From positions 1,268,501 through 1,332,500 of the forward strand of contig NC_059363.1 of NCBI RefSeq assembly GCF_019703515.2: a stretch of 64,000 nucleotides of DNA, read 5' to 3'. The position numbers and the translations under genes were made by a program. The notes under the pieces are model-generated. The model saw nothing but the letters and a program-made list of their open reading frames with translations, ran no database searches and was not told the origin of the DNA. This document shows, piece after piece, positions 23,560 to 35,867 of the stretch. The DNA comes from Myxocyprinus asiaticus (Eukaryota > Chordata > Actinopteri > Cypriniformes > Catostomidae). Position 1 is the stretch's first letter. Each line of letters opens with the position of its first letter.

Positions 23560-23660
23560 TGTAAAGGTGTACAGCAGCGGCGGAACTCGGACAGTGTCGC
23601 GATCAAACACGCCGCCCGCTCGCTCGCGCTGCGCGGACGATACAATGTATCAAACACTGA
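23560..23660 (-). promoter_or_regulatory. zbtb42: CpG-dense segment, candidate zbtb42 promoter / 5' exon
   Basis: About 100 bp with an unusually high CpG count (runs such as GCTCGCTCGCGCTGCGCGGA), isolated in AT-rich sequence 1.7 kb upstream of the coding exon. Position and composition suit a promoter. No TATA box or donor site could be assigned, so this is inference. Confidence 0.35.
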
Positions 23661-23949
23661 ATGGAACACTGAAAGGAAGTTTCCATCAAAGCTCATACTC
23701 ACACACGCAGACTGATGTGTCCTCAGATGTTCCGACGCGCTTTCATGGTGTGTGTGTGTGTCCAGATGTTGGCGTCTGTGTTTCTGTTTCTCGGCTGTAT
23801 TTTCGAGCCCGGTGCGCATGAAACATTCTGCGTTGTGTGTGTGTGTGTTTGTGTGTGTGCGCGTGTGTCAAGCAGGTTGTTAATGGTCCAGTCTCGCGAT
23901 AACACCAGTATAATGTACTTGGACAAACACTCACACTGGGGGCAGTAAG

Positions 23950-26220
23950 TAGCAGTGTTCACTAAGAAGACAGATGTGCTTTTGAGGGCATATGTTTGTC
24001 CATTTTAGGTTTACTCGACTTTTAAGTCAAGCTGAGTAAGTGTAAGTTCAGGCTTGGGAGTGAATTGTGCTATTGTCATTTATGGTTATTATGGATTAAT
24101 TTCAAAGTTATTAAACAAAAACCTACTATGCATTAAAGGTAAAATTAAGTGAATAACTTTGCTATGTTTTTATTTTTTTTTTTTTTTTTATTTTTTTTTA
24201 CTTAATATTTGGGGGTATATAAATTGTAATATCAGGCTTAATTTTATATTCATTATGTTGTTATATAAGCAAAAATATACATTAAAAATTAAACTAAAAA
24301 TTAAGTGAACTGAACCATGTCAGCTCTTTACATACAAGAAATTACCATGGTAACTGTAGTTTCTGATACCAAAAAAACTTTTATATTGTTTCATAAAACA
24401 ATTATTATTACTACAGTTTATTATAAATCATAATTCAAACAGTGTTTTCATTTGGTTTAATGACAGTGTTGGCTGATATTAAATTCTCACAGTTTATGAT
24501 AGTAACAATAACGACACTAACAATAGTAGTTTGGCTGACATTATGATCACTATGATACATTTTTGTGAAGGATGTTATTTTATATGTTATTGTGTTTTTA
24601 TCTGCTACTTTCTGAATTTTAAAGGTCAATTAGAGGTCTTTAAGGGATGAGCTTGATTTGACCCCTCAAATTGGAGTTTGACCATGTGTGTGTGTGTGTG
24701 AAAGATTTATATTATAGTTTGTTTTTAAAAAAAAAAACAATCCACAAATATCTTCATAAACTGTGTTTCAGGTATGCCACATGCCAGGCATTTTTAAACA
24801 TGATTTGCTGAACACACAAGCTTTTTTAAAAAAGCAGAGCTATTTACAAATACAAAGTGAAGAGGAACTTATTAACCTAAAGAGCATCGATGTTAAAGTT
24901 CATTCTTTTTCTCCTGAATATGAAGTGTTTGCCGAGAGGACTCTAGATGGTTGTGCTGCCGAAGTTTTAAGATTTCAAATTGCAACCTGACCAGCTTAAA
25001 TGCATTCCACTCTTTCAGTACATTTAAGTGTATGATTAGAGGTCTTTTGAGACACTTCCCCCTCTGTCTGTGACCACTGTTGCAAGCGCCAATGTGTTGT
25101 GTGCTCACAGAGAGTTTGCTGGGATCTAATGGAAGCTAATCGGCTGTGAGCTGGAATGTCTTGGCACCAACTCGCCCTCCAGTCTGACTAATATCACCCT
25201 AAAGTTACTCTGGAGTTCAAAGCAGACCTTCACCATCATGTAAACATGTATACTGTAGGTCACTGACATCTCTGTACTACTTTTTGATCTTCTTTAGAAC
25301 TTTGTTTTGCAGCATTTCCATTTTTTTGTCTTCTTTTAATTGCTTATGAAGTAGCAGGGTCTGCTAATTGAATGCATGTAAATAGGATTGAAATAAAACA
25401 AGTTTATACAGATTTTACAGGAGCATCAAATAGTTTTCACACACCGGTGCTATAATTCATACATTTTGTAAGTAGGATAGCTGCAGAGCAACATTGTTAG
25501 ATGGCTATTTTTGGATCTGTGTTCAATATGAACAGTCAAACTGTTGTCGATCCTTCAAGCGCTCTGCAGACGTGAGAAGAGATCTGCAGCTGTTAAGCAT
25601 GTGTCCTCTGCAACTGTTTGGGTCACCTTTTGCCCAAGCTCCAGCTGTCAAATGCTTAAAAGGGCCATTTAAAGCCTCTCTAAAGGGCTGGCCTTTACAA
25701 TACTCTGGGTTTTGTATTTCTCTTGTACTAGTTATAATGCAGATCTAAGTAAAAGGGGACTGAGTTTTCTCACTAGAGATGCCAAACTAGTTTATTCATG
25801 AAACATATTTTATATGCAGTATGTTATTTGTAAAACAGGACAGAAAAATCATGCAGTCTCTTTAATATTGCAACTGCTTCTGCTAAGATTAAAAATGAAG
25901 ATGTCTGATAAAGCCTCCTGCTTCTCAGATGTTTCTCCTGATAAAAAGACTCCAGTAATCTCACGTGTCTCCTCTAGAGTTTCAGAAGAGATCTTGACAG
26001 TGTCTCATACTGTGCTCAGATTTGCTATGATCCCAAAAGTCTGCAATCAAAAGTCAGTGATCTCAAAATGAGCTCAAACATTTCTCATCAAATTCTTCCA
26101 AGACCAAAACTGATCTGAGCTATGAGATCCAGTCTCATTTGGAAGAGCTATACTCTTACTATACAACAACAAAGGATTCATTTGTGTCTTTACTTTCTAA
26201 GGAATTTTAGGAGAAGCACC
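23950..26220. other. intergenic sequence between zbtb42 and the satellite arrays, part 1
   Basis: Includes a long T-rich run at about 24173-24199 and a GT run near 24687. The stretch 24890-25740 is unique and moderately GC-balanced with short open frames on both strands; it could hold conserved noncoding sequence but shows no protein homology to me. Confidence 0.35.
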
Positions 26221-26225
26221 TGTAA

Positions 26226-26460
26226 CACTAGCGGATCCTGGCATAGGTGATATAGGCAGGTGCCCAGGGTGGCAACGCTCTCTGGGGTGGCCCGACAGGG
26301 TACCTGATCGATCACCCCTGCACGGAGCTCGCAAGATCACGATGGGAGAAAGGTGCCCTGAATTGTGCCACCCCGCCCCTGGCACACGATGGGAGAGAGG
26401 TGCCCAAAATCATACCACCCCGCCCCCTCACAAAGCTTGCAAGATCACCCAAGTTGTTCC
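26226..26460. repeat. internally repeated GC-rich fragment
   Basis: Two related units: CACGATGGGAGAAAGGTGCC and CACGATGGGAGAGAGGTGCC occur about 50 bp apart, each followed by a CCACCCCGCCCC block. The segment resembles the class of elements with GGTGGC/CAGGGGC ends seen at 14011 and 40712. Confidence 0.5.
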
Positions 26461-26564
26461 TGAGAGGCTAATCAGCTTTGAAGGCTCTATATGGTTAGGA
26501 TTATGAATTCTTACATTCTGAACAAACATAAGATAGCCATGATCAACAGTATAGGTACACCATG

Positions 26565-26692
26565 ACACCCACACCTATCATATCACTTCTGAAGACATGG
26601 ATTAAACCACTGGAGTCTTATGGATTACTTTCATGCTGCCTTTATGTGATTTTTCACTTGCATTGAATGGACCTACAAAGCTGAGATATTCT
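26565..26692. repeat. single-arm relic of the 15164 foldback MITE
   Basis: Shares ACACCTATCATATC, TTCTGAAGACATGGATTAAA, CCACTGGAGTCTTATGGATT and CCTACAAAGCTGAGATATTC with the right arm at 15590-15735. The other arm is missing. Confidence 0.75.
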
Positions 26693-26882
26693 TACTTATT
26701 TATATAGACATACAGTATATTTTATATAATACAAAAATAAAGTAAATAAAGTTTAAAAAAGTAAATCATGTACATTTTTTATATAACAGCAATGGAAGTC
26801 CTGCATCCCAGATGCTTTCAGTCTAGAGTTTGTATATGATGGGCAAATATTCCTGGTGGAAATACAGAGCAGAAAAGTAGGT

Positions 26883-26885
<3 letters not shown>

Positions 26886-26920
<35 letters not shown>
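26886..26920. repeat. (GT)n microsatellite
   Basis: GT run of about 17 units. A poly-C run of 14 bases lies nearby at 27051-27064. Confidence 0.9.
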
Positions 26921-26922
<2 letters not shown>

Positions 26923-27064
26923 AATGACATGGAGAGAGTGTGGATGGTCTGGGCCAGAGGACAGCAGTGGAATGTGGAGCTTTTGTCTGATCAGGGGGAA
27001 AGAGGGTCGGCTTGGAATGCCATTGATGAGAACTGAGAGAAAGAATGAGACCCCCCCCCCCCCC

Positions 27065-29160
27065 ATCCTGTGAGAACGTCTTGTCATCATTCTGTGCCTC
27101 TCTTAGAAGCTCCAATCTCAGGCAACACAACAACTGCATTGTCTTACCCATAAACACACTGTCCACAAACTACAACCAAACTCCCTCTCTGAGTGAATGA
27201 ATAAAACACTCCTGCTTACAGAGCTGCATTTACATCTCTGAGTCAATGTGTAGAGTGTCTTAAAAAATAATTGTGTCCATGATGATCTGCCTCCCAGAGA
27301 GTTAATAGTGACCTCCATTTTACTGCGTATTCAGTGTGGTTTGTTGTCAGAATGTGCTTTGAGAAATAAAATATTTATAACATTCAGTAAATTTATGCAA
27401 ACTGTAAGCACCATGGAAAGCACCTAGAATAGATGATTTTTATGGTCAAGAGACATAATGGAATTCTGAGTTGTTGCAAACTTTGTCTCAGATGTTTCTC
27501 TAGAAATTCCTTATGGGGAAAATTTAAATAGATTTGTGATTTGTGTGGAGAATAAAAATGTTGAAATGAAGTGTTATTTATGCATTTTGGGCAAGATGAG
27601 AGAAGGGGGAGTTTGTTAGATAAAAGTTAGATAACTAGCGTAACCTTGCAACATAAATCAGTAATGTGACACATAAATATCGTGCAAAACTGTGAAAATG
27701 AATCATGTGACTTTATTCCACTATGTTAAAATTATGTTTTCTGACAAAGAATTAATGAGCAAAACCAAGAAGAAAAAATGTTGATGTAACATAATTGATT
27801 CATGTGGAACCGATGTACATAATGAAATCATGTAAATTCAAAGATTCAAAGTCAATTTTTTGTGAGTGGCATAGGTCAGAAATTTGATCTGTGAAGAATT
27901 AGATGAGAAATTAAAGAATTTCACTGGATTAAGAAACAACCCGCTGATTTGGTATTTTGTAAAGATAACGAGTTATTATTTTTGGCATTACACAGAATCA
28001 ATCTTCTTGCTTTTGCTGCTTGTGTTGATGCCAAATCACTGACTATCAGGAGTTATGTTGAAATTTGTGTTATAGATTTACTCTATAAATGTACGATTAG
28101 ATCTTCATGAGGCAGTTCATAAAGAACTTATATAACACAAAACTTTATAACAATCGATGTCACATTAAAACATTTGTTTTCCTTTCACTTTCTGCAGTAG
28201 AATGAGACAAATATCAGCTCAAAATTTGTGATAACGAGCAGAGAGCCATGCATTATTGTAAAAATATGATGTCATCATGAACACATGGAGGTTTGACTCG
28301 ATAAAGACAGTCTAGAAGTGCAGTTTTAAATATATTACAACATAATGACCTGCTGGAGCCTTAAAGACAGACAAACAAAAGATAATTTATTTAATGGACT
28401 TTAGTCTGGACAGAATTAAGAGTGATTTAAACCTTTAGACACATTTACAGCAGTTCGGAGGGTGCTCCATAACTCTTCATGTCTAAGATTATTTACAATA
28501 ATATTAAATAACAGAATTATTCTTAATGCATGGTGAGGTTACAGCAGAAATGGAATCAAAATGTCTGCATGAATGTGACGCTGTTGTTCGTGTTACTAAC
28601 CAATTTATGCACTAATAAAGTGTTCCTTTGTGCTCACATCTTGCTGGAAACAAGACAAAGACAAACAGAATACTGTAAAAGTTTATAATCACTGTTATAC
28701 TGTTATATTACCACTTTATAATGTGACAAGCTCAAAACAACATTTCTGAATCTAATACACAATGTAAAGTTCCCACACAAATTAAGTGAGAGAATGAATG
28801 AATGACAAATTAAACTAACCTGTAATAAAGACATTCATTTGACTATACGCTCTAAAGGGTAGTAATGAAAACGAAATCATTGTGTCAGATGTATTACTGT
28901 ATGATGTGTAAAAAACAATAGCAAAAACGATACATATAGGTAAATCTAAACACATAAACGGAAATCTTAATCATATTTCTTAAAACCACCAGGGTTTGTT
29001 TATTTACCATGACACTACGTTTAATTTTGTGTACATTTCATACTTTCTATATATATCATATATCATTTGTGTATTGTGTCTTTTTTTTTCTCAATACATT
29101 ATGGTATATTTGATCTATATACTATATATTTTACAGTTGTAGTGTTAAATGTCACGTACA
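27065..29160. other. unassigned AT-rich intergenic sequence
   Basis: About 2.1 kb without recognisable gene, SINE or inverted-repeat element. Short open frames only. Confidence 0.4.
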
Positions 29161-29164
29161 ATTT

Positions 29165-29515
29165 CTACTTCTTAAATTCTACTCTAATAAACTCAAGTCT
29201 AATAAACTCTGCTTTATTATATTTGACCCCAATATACTGTACTCTAACTGACTATACTACTCTACTTCATTAAACTATAGTTTACTCTATGAACTCTGAT
29301 CTACTTTGTTGTACTCAACTTTCATAAACTTTATAATCTAATAAAAAGAATCTAACTCTACTCTCAAGTTTAACACTCTGCTTTATTCTAGTACTGTTTA
29401 TTTGTCCCCAATAAACTGTCCAACTCCACCTTACTCTACTAACCTCTATAAACTCTTGTCTTCTCCATTGAACTCTGCTCTACTGTGCTTTATTATCCTT
29501 CAGTAAACTGTCTTC
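29165..29515. repeat. degenerate CT/AT-rich repeat preceding the minisatellite
   Basis: Loose repeats of ACTCTACTCTAATAAACTC-like units, with two better-matched blocks: CTGCTTTATTATA..CCCCAATATACTGT and CTGCTTTATTCTA..CCCCAATAAACTGT about 165 bp apart. It ends where the 21-bp array starts. Confidence 0.55.
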
Positions 29516-31689
29516 ACCATGTGCTCTTGTTGTGATGTGATTTGCTCTTGTTGTGATGTCATGTGTTTTTGTTGTGATGTGAATTGCTCTGGTTGTGATG
29601 TCATGTGCTTTTGTTGTAATGTGATGTGCTCTTGTTGTGATGTCATGTGCTCTTGTTGTGATGTGATGTGATGGGCTCTTGTTGTGATGTGATGGGCTCT
29701 TGTTGTGATGTGATGTGATGGGCTCTTGTTGTGATGTGATTTGCTCTTGTTGTGATGTAATGTGCTCTTGTTGTGATGTCATGTGCTTTTGTTGTGATGT
29801 CATGTACTCTTGTTGTGATGTGATGGGCTCTTGTTGTGATGTCATGTGCTTTTGTTGTGATGTCATGTGCTCTTGTTGTGATGTGATGTGCTCTTGTTGT
29901 GATGTCATGTGCTCTTGTTGTGGTGTGATGTGATGGGCTCTTGTTGTGATGTGATTTGCTCTTGTTGTAATGTGATGGGCTCTTGTTGTGATGTCATGTG
30001 TTTTTGTTGTGATGTCATGGGCTCTTGTTGTAATGTGATTTGCTCTTGTTGTGATGTCAAGTGCTCTTGTTGTGATGTGATGGGCTTTTGTTGTGATACC
30101 ATGTGCTTTTGTTGTGATGTGATGGGCTCTTGTTGTGATGTCATGTGCTTTTGTTGTGATGTGATGTGCTCTTGTTGTGATGTCATGTGCTCTTGTTGTG
30201 ATGTCATGTGCTTTTGTTGTGATGTGATGGGCTCTTGTTGTGATGTCATGTGCTTTTGTTGTGATGTGATGTGCTCTTGTTGTGATGTCATGTGCTTTTG
30301 TTGTGATGTCATGTGCTCTTGTTGTGATGTCATGTGCTTTTGTTGTGATGTGATGGGCTCTTGTTGTGATGTCATGTGCTTTTGTTGTGATGTCATGTGC
30401 TTTTGTTGTGACGTCATGGGCTCTTGTTGTGATGTCATGTGCTTTTGTTGTAATGTGATGGGCTCTTGTTGTGATGTCATGTGCTTTTGTTGTGATGTGA
30501 TGGGCTCTTGTTGTGATGCCATGTGCTCTTGTTGTGATGTCAAGTGCTCTTGTTGTGATATGATGGGCTCTTGTGATGTGATGTGCTTTTGTTGTGATGT
30601 GATGGGCTCTTGTTGTGATGCCATGTGCTCTTGTTGTGATGTCAAGTGCTCTTGTTGTGATATGATGGGCTCTTGTGATGTGATGTGCTTTTGTTGTGAT
30701 GTGATGGGCTCTTGTTGTGATGTCATGTGCTCTTGTTGTGATGTCATGTGCTCTTGTTGTGATGTCAAGTGCTCTTGTTGTGATGTCATGTGCTCTTGTT
30801 GTGATGTCATGTGCTTTTGTTGTGATGTCATGTGCTTTTGTTGTTATGTCATGTGCTCTTGTTGTGATGTCATGTGCTTTTGTTGTGATGTGATGGGCTC
30901 TTGTTGTGATGTCATGTGCTCTTGTTGTGATGTCATGTGCTTTTGTTGTGATGCCATGTGCTCTTGTTGTGATGTCATGTGCTCTTGTTGTGATGTCAAG
31001 TGCTCTTGTTGTGATATGATGGGCTCTTGTGATGTGATGTGCTTTTGTTGTGATGTGATGGGCTCTTGTTGTGATGTCATGTGCTCTTGTTGTGATGTCA
31101 TGTGCTCTTGTTGTGATGTCAAGTGCTCTTGTTGTGATGTCATGTGCTCTTGTTGTGATGTCATGTGCTTTTGTTGTGATGTCATGTGCTTTTGTTGTTA
31201 TGTCATGTGCTCTTGTTGTGATGTCATGTGCTTTTGTTGTGATGTGATGGGCTCTTGTTGTGATGTCATGTGCTCTTGTTGTGATGTCATGTGCTTTTGT
31301 TGTGAAGTGATGGGCTCTTGTTGTGATGCCATGTGCTCTTGTTGTGATGTAATGTGCTCTTGTTGTGATGTCATGTACTCTTGTTGTGATGTCAAGTGCT
31401 CTTGTTGTGATGTCATGTGCTTTTGTTGTGATGTCATGTGCTCTTGTTGTGATGTGATTTGCTGTTGTTGTGATGTGATTTGCTCTTGTTGTGATGTCAT
31501 GTGCTTTTGTTGTGATGTGATGGGCTCTTGTTGTGATGTGATTTGCTGTTGTTGTGATGTGATGGGCTCTTGTGATGCGATTAGCTCATGTTGTGATGTG
31601 ATTTGCTCTTGTTGTGATATGATGGGCTCTTGTTGTGATTTGATTTGCTCTTGTTGTGATATGATGGGCTCTTGTTGTGATTTGATGGG
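29516..31689. repeat. 21-bp minisatellite array, about 103 units
   Basis: Units follow TGCTCTTGTTGTGATGTCA plus TG (21 bp) with C/T, T/G and C/G variants. Because 21 is divisible by three, both strands stay open: a Cys/Asp/Val-rich heptapeptide frame of over 600 codons on plus (CSCCDVM) and an MTSQQEH frame on minus. Occasional 18-bp units lack one TTG. Shared private variants show higher-order duplication: the TTGTTATGTC variant recurs at 30841 and 31195, and the 18-bp unit at 30663 and 31017, both 354 bp apart (sixteen 21-mers plus one 18-mer). It ends at GATGGGTTCTAGG near 31690. Confidence 0.93.
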
Positions 31690-32165
31690 TTCTAGGACCC
31701 TGCGCGCAGCTCTCTCTCGAGTCTCTCTGCACTGCTGGAGTTAGGAAAAGCGAGGACCGTCTTGTGCGAATGAAAACACTTTTACCTGTTTACTGTGGAA
31801 TAAAAGTGTCAGCCGAACCAGCCAGCTCATCCACAACAATGCTCCGGACTCACCTGTGATAGTCTGGCGCGGTAAATTCTACTCTTTATTCTGTTTTGAT
31901 GTGAATTACTGTCGCACAGTCACTGAAGGAGGATTGACTGTGTAAAATAGATGCGGTTATTTCTCTCACAGCTTCATAGGCCTGAAATAAAACAGTATAT
32001 CTCTCGTATTAAACTGATCTGAAGACGGTTTAATGAAAGTAGTAGTTTATCATCTGATTAACACTGATAGCTCTAGTCTTTACACATCTGTGTTTTTATT
32101 GTCTTTAATCATCTGTCAGCTAAGTATAACTTCAGGCGCGTGCACGAGCAGGCTCAGCGTTTTAA
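31690..32165 (+). promoter_or_regulatory. unique island between two arrays; candidate akt1 promoter / noncoding exon
   Basis: A 475-bp non-repetitive segment with CpGs and pyrimidine-rich blocks (CCTGCGCGCAGCTCTC, TCTCGAGTCTCTCTGCAC), lacking transposons. A possible donor GCG|GTAAAT lies at 31870-31874. It is upstream of and on the same strand as akt1, so it may hold a noncoding first exon. The evidence is positional and weak. Confidence 0.25.
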
Positions 32166-32169
32166 TGTT

Positions 32170-34410
32170 TTTATCTGTCTGTCTGTCTGTCTGTCTGTCT
32201 GTCAGTGCATGTGTCTGTCTGTCTGTCTGTCTGTCTGTCAGTCTATCTATCTGTCCGTTAGTTTATCTGTCTGTCTGTCTGTCAGTCAGTGTATGTGTCT
32301 GTCTGTCTATCTGTCCGTTAGTTTATCTGTCTGTCTGTCTGTCAGTCAGTGTATGTGTCTGTCTGTCTATCTGTCCGTTAGTTTATCTGTCTGTCTGTCA
32401 GTCAGTGTATGTGTCTGTCTGTCTGTCTATCTGTCCGTTAGTTTATCTGTCTGTCTGTCAGTCAGTGTATGTGTCTGTCTGTCTATCTGTCCGTTAGTTT
32501 ATCTGTCTGTCTGTCAGTCAGTGTATGTGTCTGTCTGTCAGTCAGTGTATGTGTCTGTCTGTCTATCTGTCCGTTAGTTTATCTGTCTGTCTGTCAGTCA
32601 GTGTATGTGTCTGTCTGTCTATCTGTCCGTTAGTTTATCTGTCTGTCTGTCAGTCAGTGTATGTGTCTGTCTGTCAGTCAGTGTATGTGTCTGTCTGTCT
32701 ATCTGTCCGTTAGTTTATCTGTCTGTCTGTCAGTCAGTGTATGTGTCTGTCTGTCTATCTGTCCGTTAGTTTATCTGTTTGTCTGTCAGTCAGTGTATGT
32801 GTCTGTCTGTCAGTCAGTGTATGTGTCTGTCTGTCTATCTGTCTGTTAGTTTATCTGTCTGTCTGTCAGTCAGTGTATGTGTCTGTCTGTCAGTCAGTGT
32901 ATGTGTCTGTCTGTCTATCTGTCCGTTAGTTTATCTGTCTGTCTGTCAGTCAGTGTATGTGTCTGTCTGTCAGTCAGTGTATGTGTCTGTCTGTCTATCT
33001 GTCCGTTAGTTTATCTGTCTGTCTGTCAGTCAGTGTATGTGTCTGTCTGTCAGTCAGTGTATGTGTCTGTCTGACTATCTGTCTGTTAGTTTATTTGTCT
33101 GTCTGTCAGTCAGTCAGTGTATGTGTCTGTCTGTCTATCTGTCCGTTAGTTTATCTGTCTGTCAGTCAGTGTATGTGTCTGTCTGTTAATTTGTCTGTCT
33201 GTCTGCCGGTGTATCTGTTTTTCTGTCTGTCTATCTATTTATCTATCTATCTGTCTGTCTTTCTGTTAGTTTATCTCTCTGTCTGTCTATCTATCTGCCT
33301 GTCTGACTGCCTGTCTGTCTGTCGGTGTATCTGTATGTCTGTCAGTTTATCTGTCAGTCTGTCTATCTGTCTGTCTCTCTGTCGGTGTATCTGTCTCTGT
33401 CTATCTGTCTGTCTGTCGGTCTGTCAGTGTATGTGTCTGTCTGTCAGTTTATCTGTCTATCTGTCTCTCTGTCGGTGTATCTGTCTCTATCTGTCTGTCA
33501 GTGTATCTGTCTGTCTGTTGTGTATCTGTCTGTCAGTTTATCTGTCTGTCTGTGTGTCTATCTGTCTGTCTCTTTGTCGGTGTATCTGTCTCTATCTATC
33601 TATCTATCTATCTATATGTCTGTCTGTCTGTCAGTGTATCTGTCTGTCAGTCTGTCTATCTGTCTGTCTGATGTGTATCTGTCTTTTTGTCTGTCTGTCG
33701 GTTTATCTGTCTTTCTGTCGGTCAGTGTATCTGTCTGTCTGTCTATCTATCTGTCTGTCTGTCAGTTTATCTCTGTCTGTCTGTCTCTCTGTCGGTGTAT
33801 CTGTCAGTTGGTGTATCTGTCTGTCTATCATGTATCTGTCTGTCTGTCGTGTATCTGTCTGTCATTCTATCTGTCTGTTTGTCTGTCTGTCAGTTTATCT
33901 GTCTTTCTGTCTGTGGGCTGGTTTATCTGTCTGTCAGTTTATCTGTCTGTCTATCTGTCTGTCTCTCTGTCGGTGTATCTGTCACTATCTATGTATCTAT
34001 CTGTCTGTCAGTTTATCTGTCTGTCTGTCTCTCTGTTGTTGTATCTGTCTCTATCTATCTGTCTGTCGGTGTATCTGTCTGTCTGACGTGTATCTGTCTG
34101 TCAGTCTGTCTGTCTTTCTGTCTGTCAGTCGGTGTATCTGTCTGTCTGTCTGCCGGTTTATCTGTCTGTCTGTTTGTCTGTCTGTCGGTTTATCTGTCTG
34201 TCTGTCTGTATTTCCTTCTGTCTCTCTGTCATTTTATCTCTCTGTCTGTCTGTCGTCTGTCTGTCTGTCTGTCTGTCAGTTTATATGATTGTTTGTCTGT
34301 TTATCTCTCTGTCTGTCAGTCTGTATTTCTTTCTGTCTTTATGTCTGTCCATCCTTCCGTCGTTCTTTTATTCTATCTGTCTATCTGGCGGACTGTCTGT
34401 CTGTATTTTA
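32170..34410. repeat. CTGT/CTAT tetranucleotide-derived satellite with higher-order units
   Basis: About 2.2 kb of (CTGT)n interspersed with CTAT, CAGT, GTTAGTTTAT and GTGTATGTGT. In the left part the marker CCGTTAGTTTATCTG (one copy CTGTTAG) recurs at 32255, 32315, 32375, 32435, 32491, 32571, 32627, 32707, 32763, 32843, 32923, 33003, 33083 and 33143. Spacings are first 60, then alternating 56 and 80, then 80 repeated. The 80-bp form is the 56-bp form plus a 24-bp duplication around CAGTCAGTGTATGTGTCTGT. The right part (33180-34410) is less regular. Long Leu/Ser/Val/Cys-rich frames here are by-products. Confidence 0.93.
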
Positions 34411-35865
34411 TCACAGTGTAATCTTATTTTTTATTTTTTTGTAAGTGTTGCTTAGACGGTTTTTGGTGTTTGGACTTGAATATTGGAATTCCTTTAGAAG
34501 ATCATGGAAGTACTTAGTTCACTGCAGCTCAACTACTAGAGTACAACACTAAAAATGCCAAGTTCAGGGGTTCAGTTTCCAGGGAATCCACATTGGCCTA
34601 CTGATAAATATGTAGCCTGTACTTTGAATGCACTATAGATTGCTTTGGATAGGGCATTCGTTCAGTACCATGGTATATATTAAAATACAATGGTATTACC
34701 ATCTGATAACATCACTGTACCATGGTACTTTCTGTACAGATATGACAAGACATAGTATATGTCAATTCTCATGTATGCACATAAAAACTTAAAGTAGAAC
34801 TACAAACTAAAAGTCATTTGTCAAATTTATTGACACAGGGGAAGTTAAAGGTTCTGTTGGAACAATATAAAGTTCTGATTTATGGCTGGCCTGTCAAAAT
34901 GTCCACATTACTTCAGCAGAAAATATGTGTGAGACTGATGCCGACAGTATAATGAGTAAATACTCATTCACTGTAATAAACACACACAAACACTCCCTCA
35001 AGAGCTGGTGTAGACGATATACAGTTTCACTGTGTGCTGTGACATCATCTAGTCATGATGGACCAAGTTTACATCACAGGTTTAGTCTTTGAGTCTTGAT
35101 TGTTTTTAATTATAGTGTAATGCAGGACTTAGAGTTGGACTTACAGTACCAGTCAAGTTTGGACTATAAAATAACACAAATGAAAGAATGGGAATGGAGT
35201 GAATCACATGAAAGCTATCTTTTATTTTCAGTTGTTGTTTGTTTAGATGCTTTTAAAAAGACTATTGAAGGAGTTCTGGACGTTGTTCCCTGTGTTTCAT
35301 TAACTGTCTGCTGCAACTGATCCATTATATAATATTAATTATTAAAACTTTAGTTTTGTAAAAAAAAATGTACAGTTTATATTTGTTCACAATACTCATT
35401 TCATGCATTTAAGCATGAGCATTTAGATCAGAATGATTTTTTTAGGAACACAAATTCAGACAAATAAGGTTGTCCAAGGTGATAAATAATAGGAATCTTT
35501 TAAAAATCTAGTTTATACACATGTGACAAATTTTGTAGAAATGAGATCTAATCTTTGTGGTCATGTTGATTACCTTTTTTGATTACATTTTCTACAAAAT
35601 TGGTTTGTTGACGTTAAAAATGTCAAAAAGGGGTTTTACGATACTTTACTTGCACCTTGAATACACATACAAAGTTTTCAAACATATTTTTTCCAAACTA
35701 AAAAATATTTTTTTACAAATATCCTGAATATCAAGAAAGTTTCTTAGGGTTGCTCCATTTGACTTAAACCAAATTGTGCCTTTTCATAAAAATGTCAAAA
35801 TATCTTGAGGGTCTTCTATGTTTTATGTTTGTTTCATCAAATGAATGTCCACCTGCATGTTCAAC
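34411..35865. other. intergenic sequence upstream of the 35868 element
   Basis: AT-rich. A patch at 34665-34735 shares CACTGTACCATGGTAC motifs with 14950-15010 and is probably a dispersed repeat. No gene recognised. Confidence 0.4.
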
Positions 35866-35867
35866 CC

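Noticed and set aside
29909..31744. A 611-codon Cys/Asp/Val-rich open frame, and the 308-codon MTSQQEH frame on the other strand
   Set aside because: Both are translations of a 21-bp tandem repeat whose length is a multiple of three. There is no promoter, splice or domain evidence.
29516..34410. CRISPR-like array
   Set aside because: Units are contiguous with no unique spacers, and the genome is vertebrate.
32033..34455. Several Leu/Ser/Val/Cys-rich frames up to 443 codons that look like membrane proteins
   Set aside because: They are translations of (CTGT)n; all three plus frames give similar peptides.
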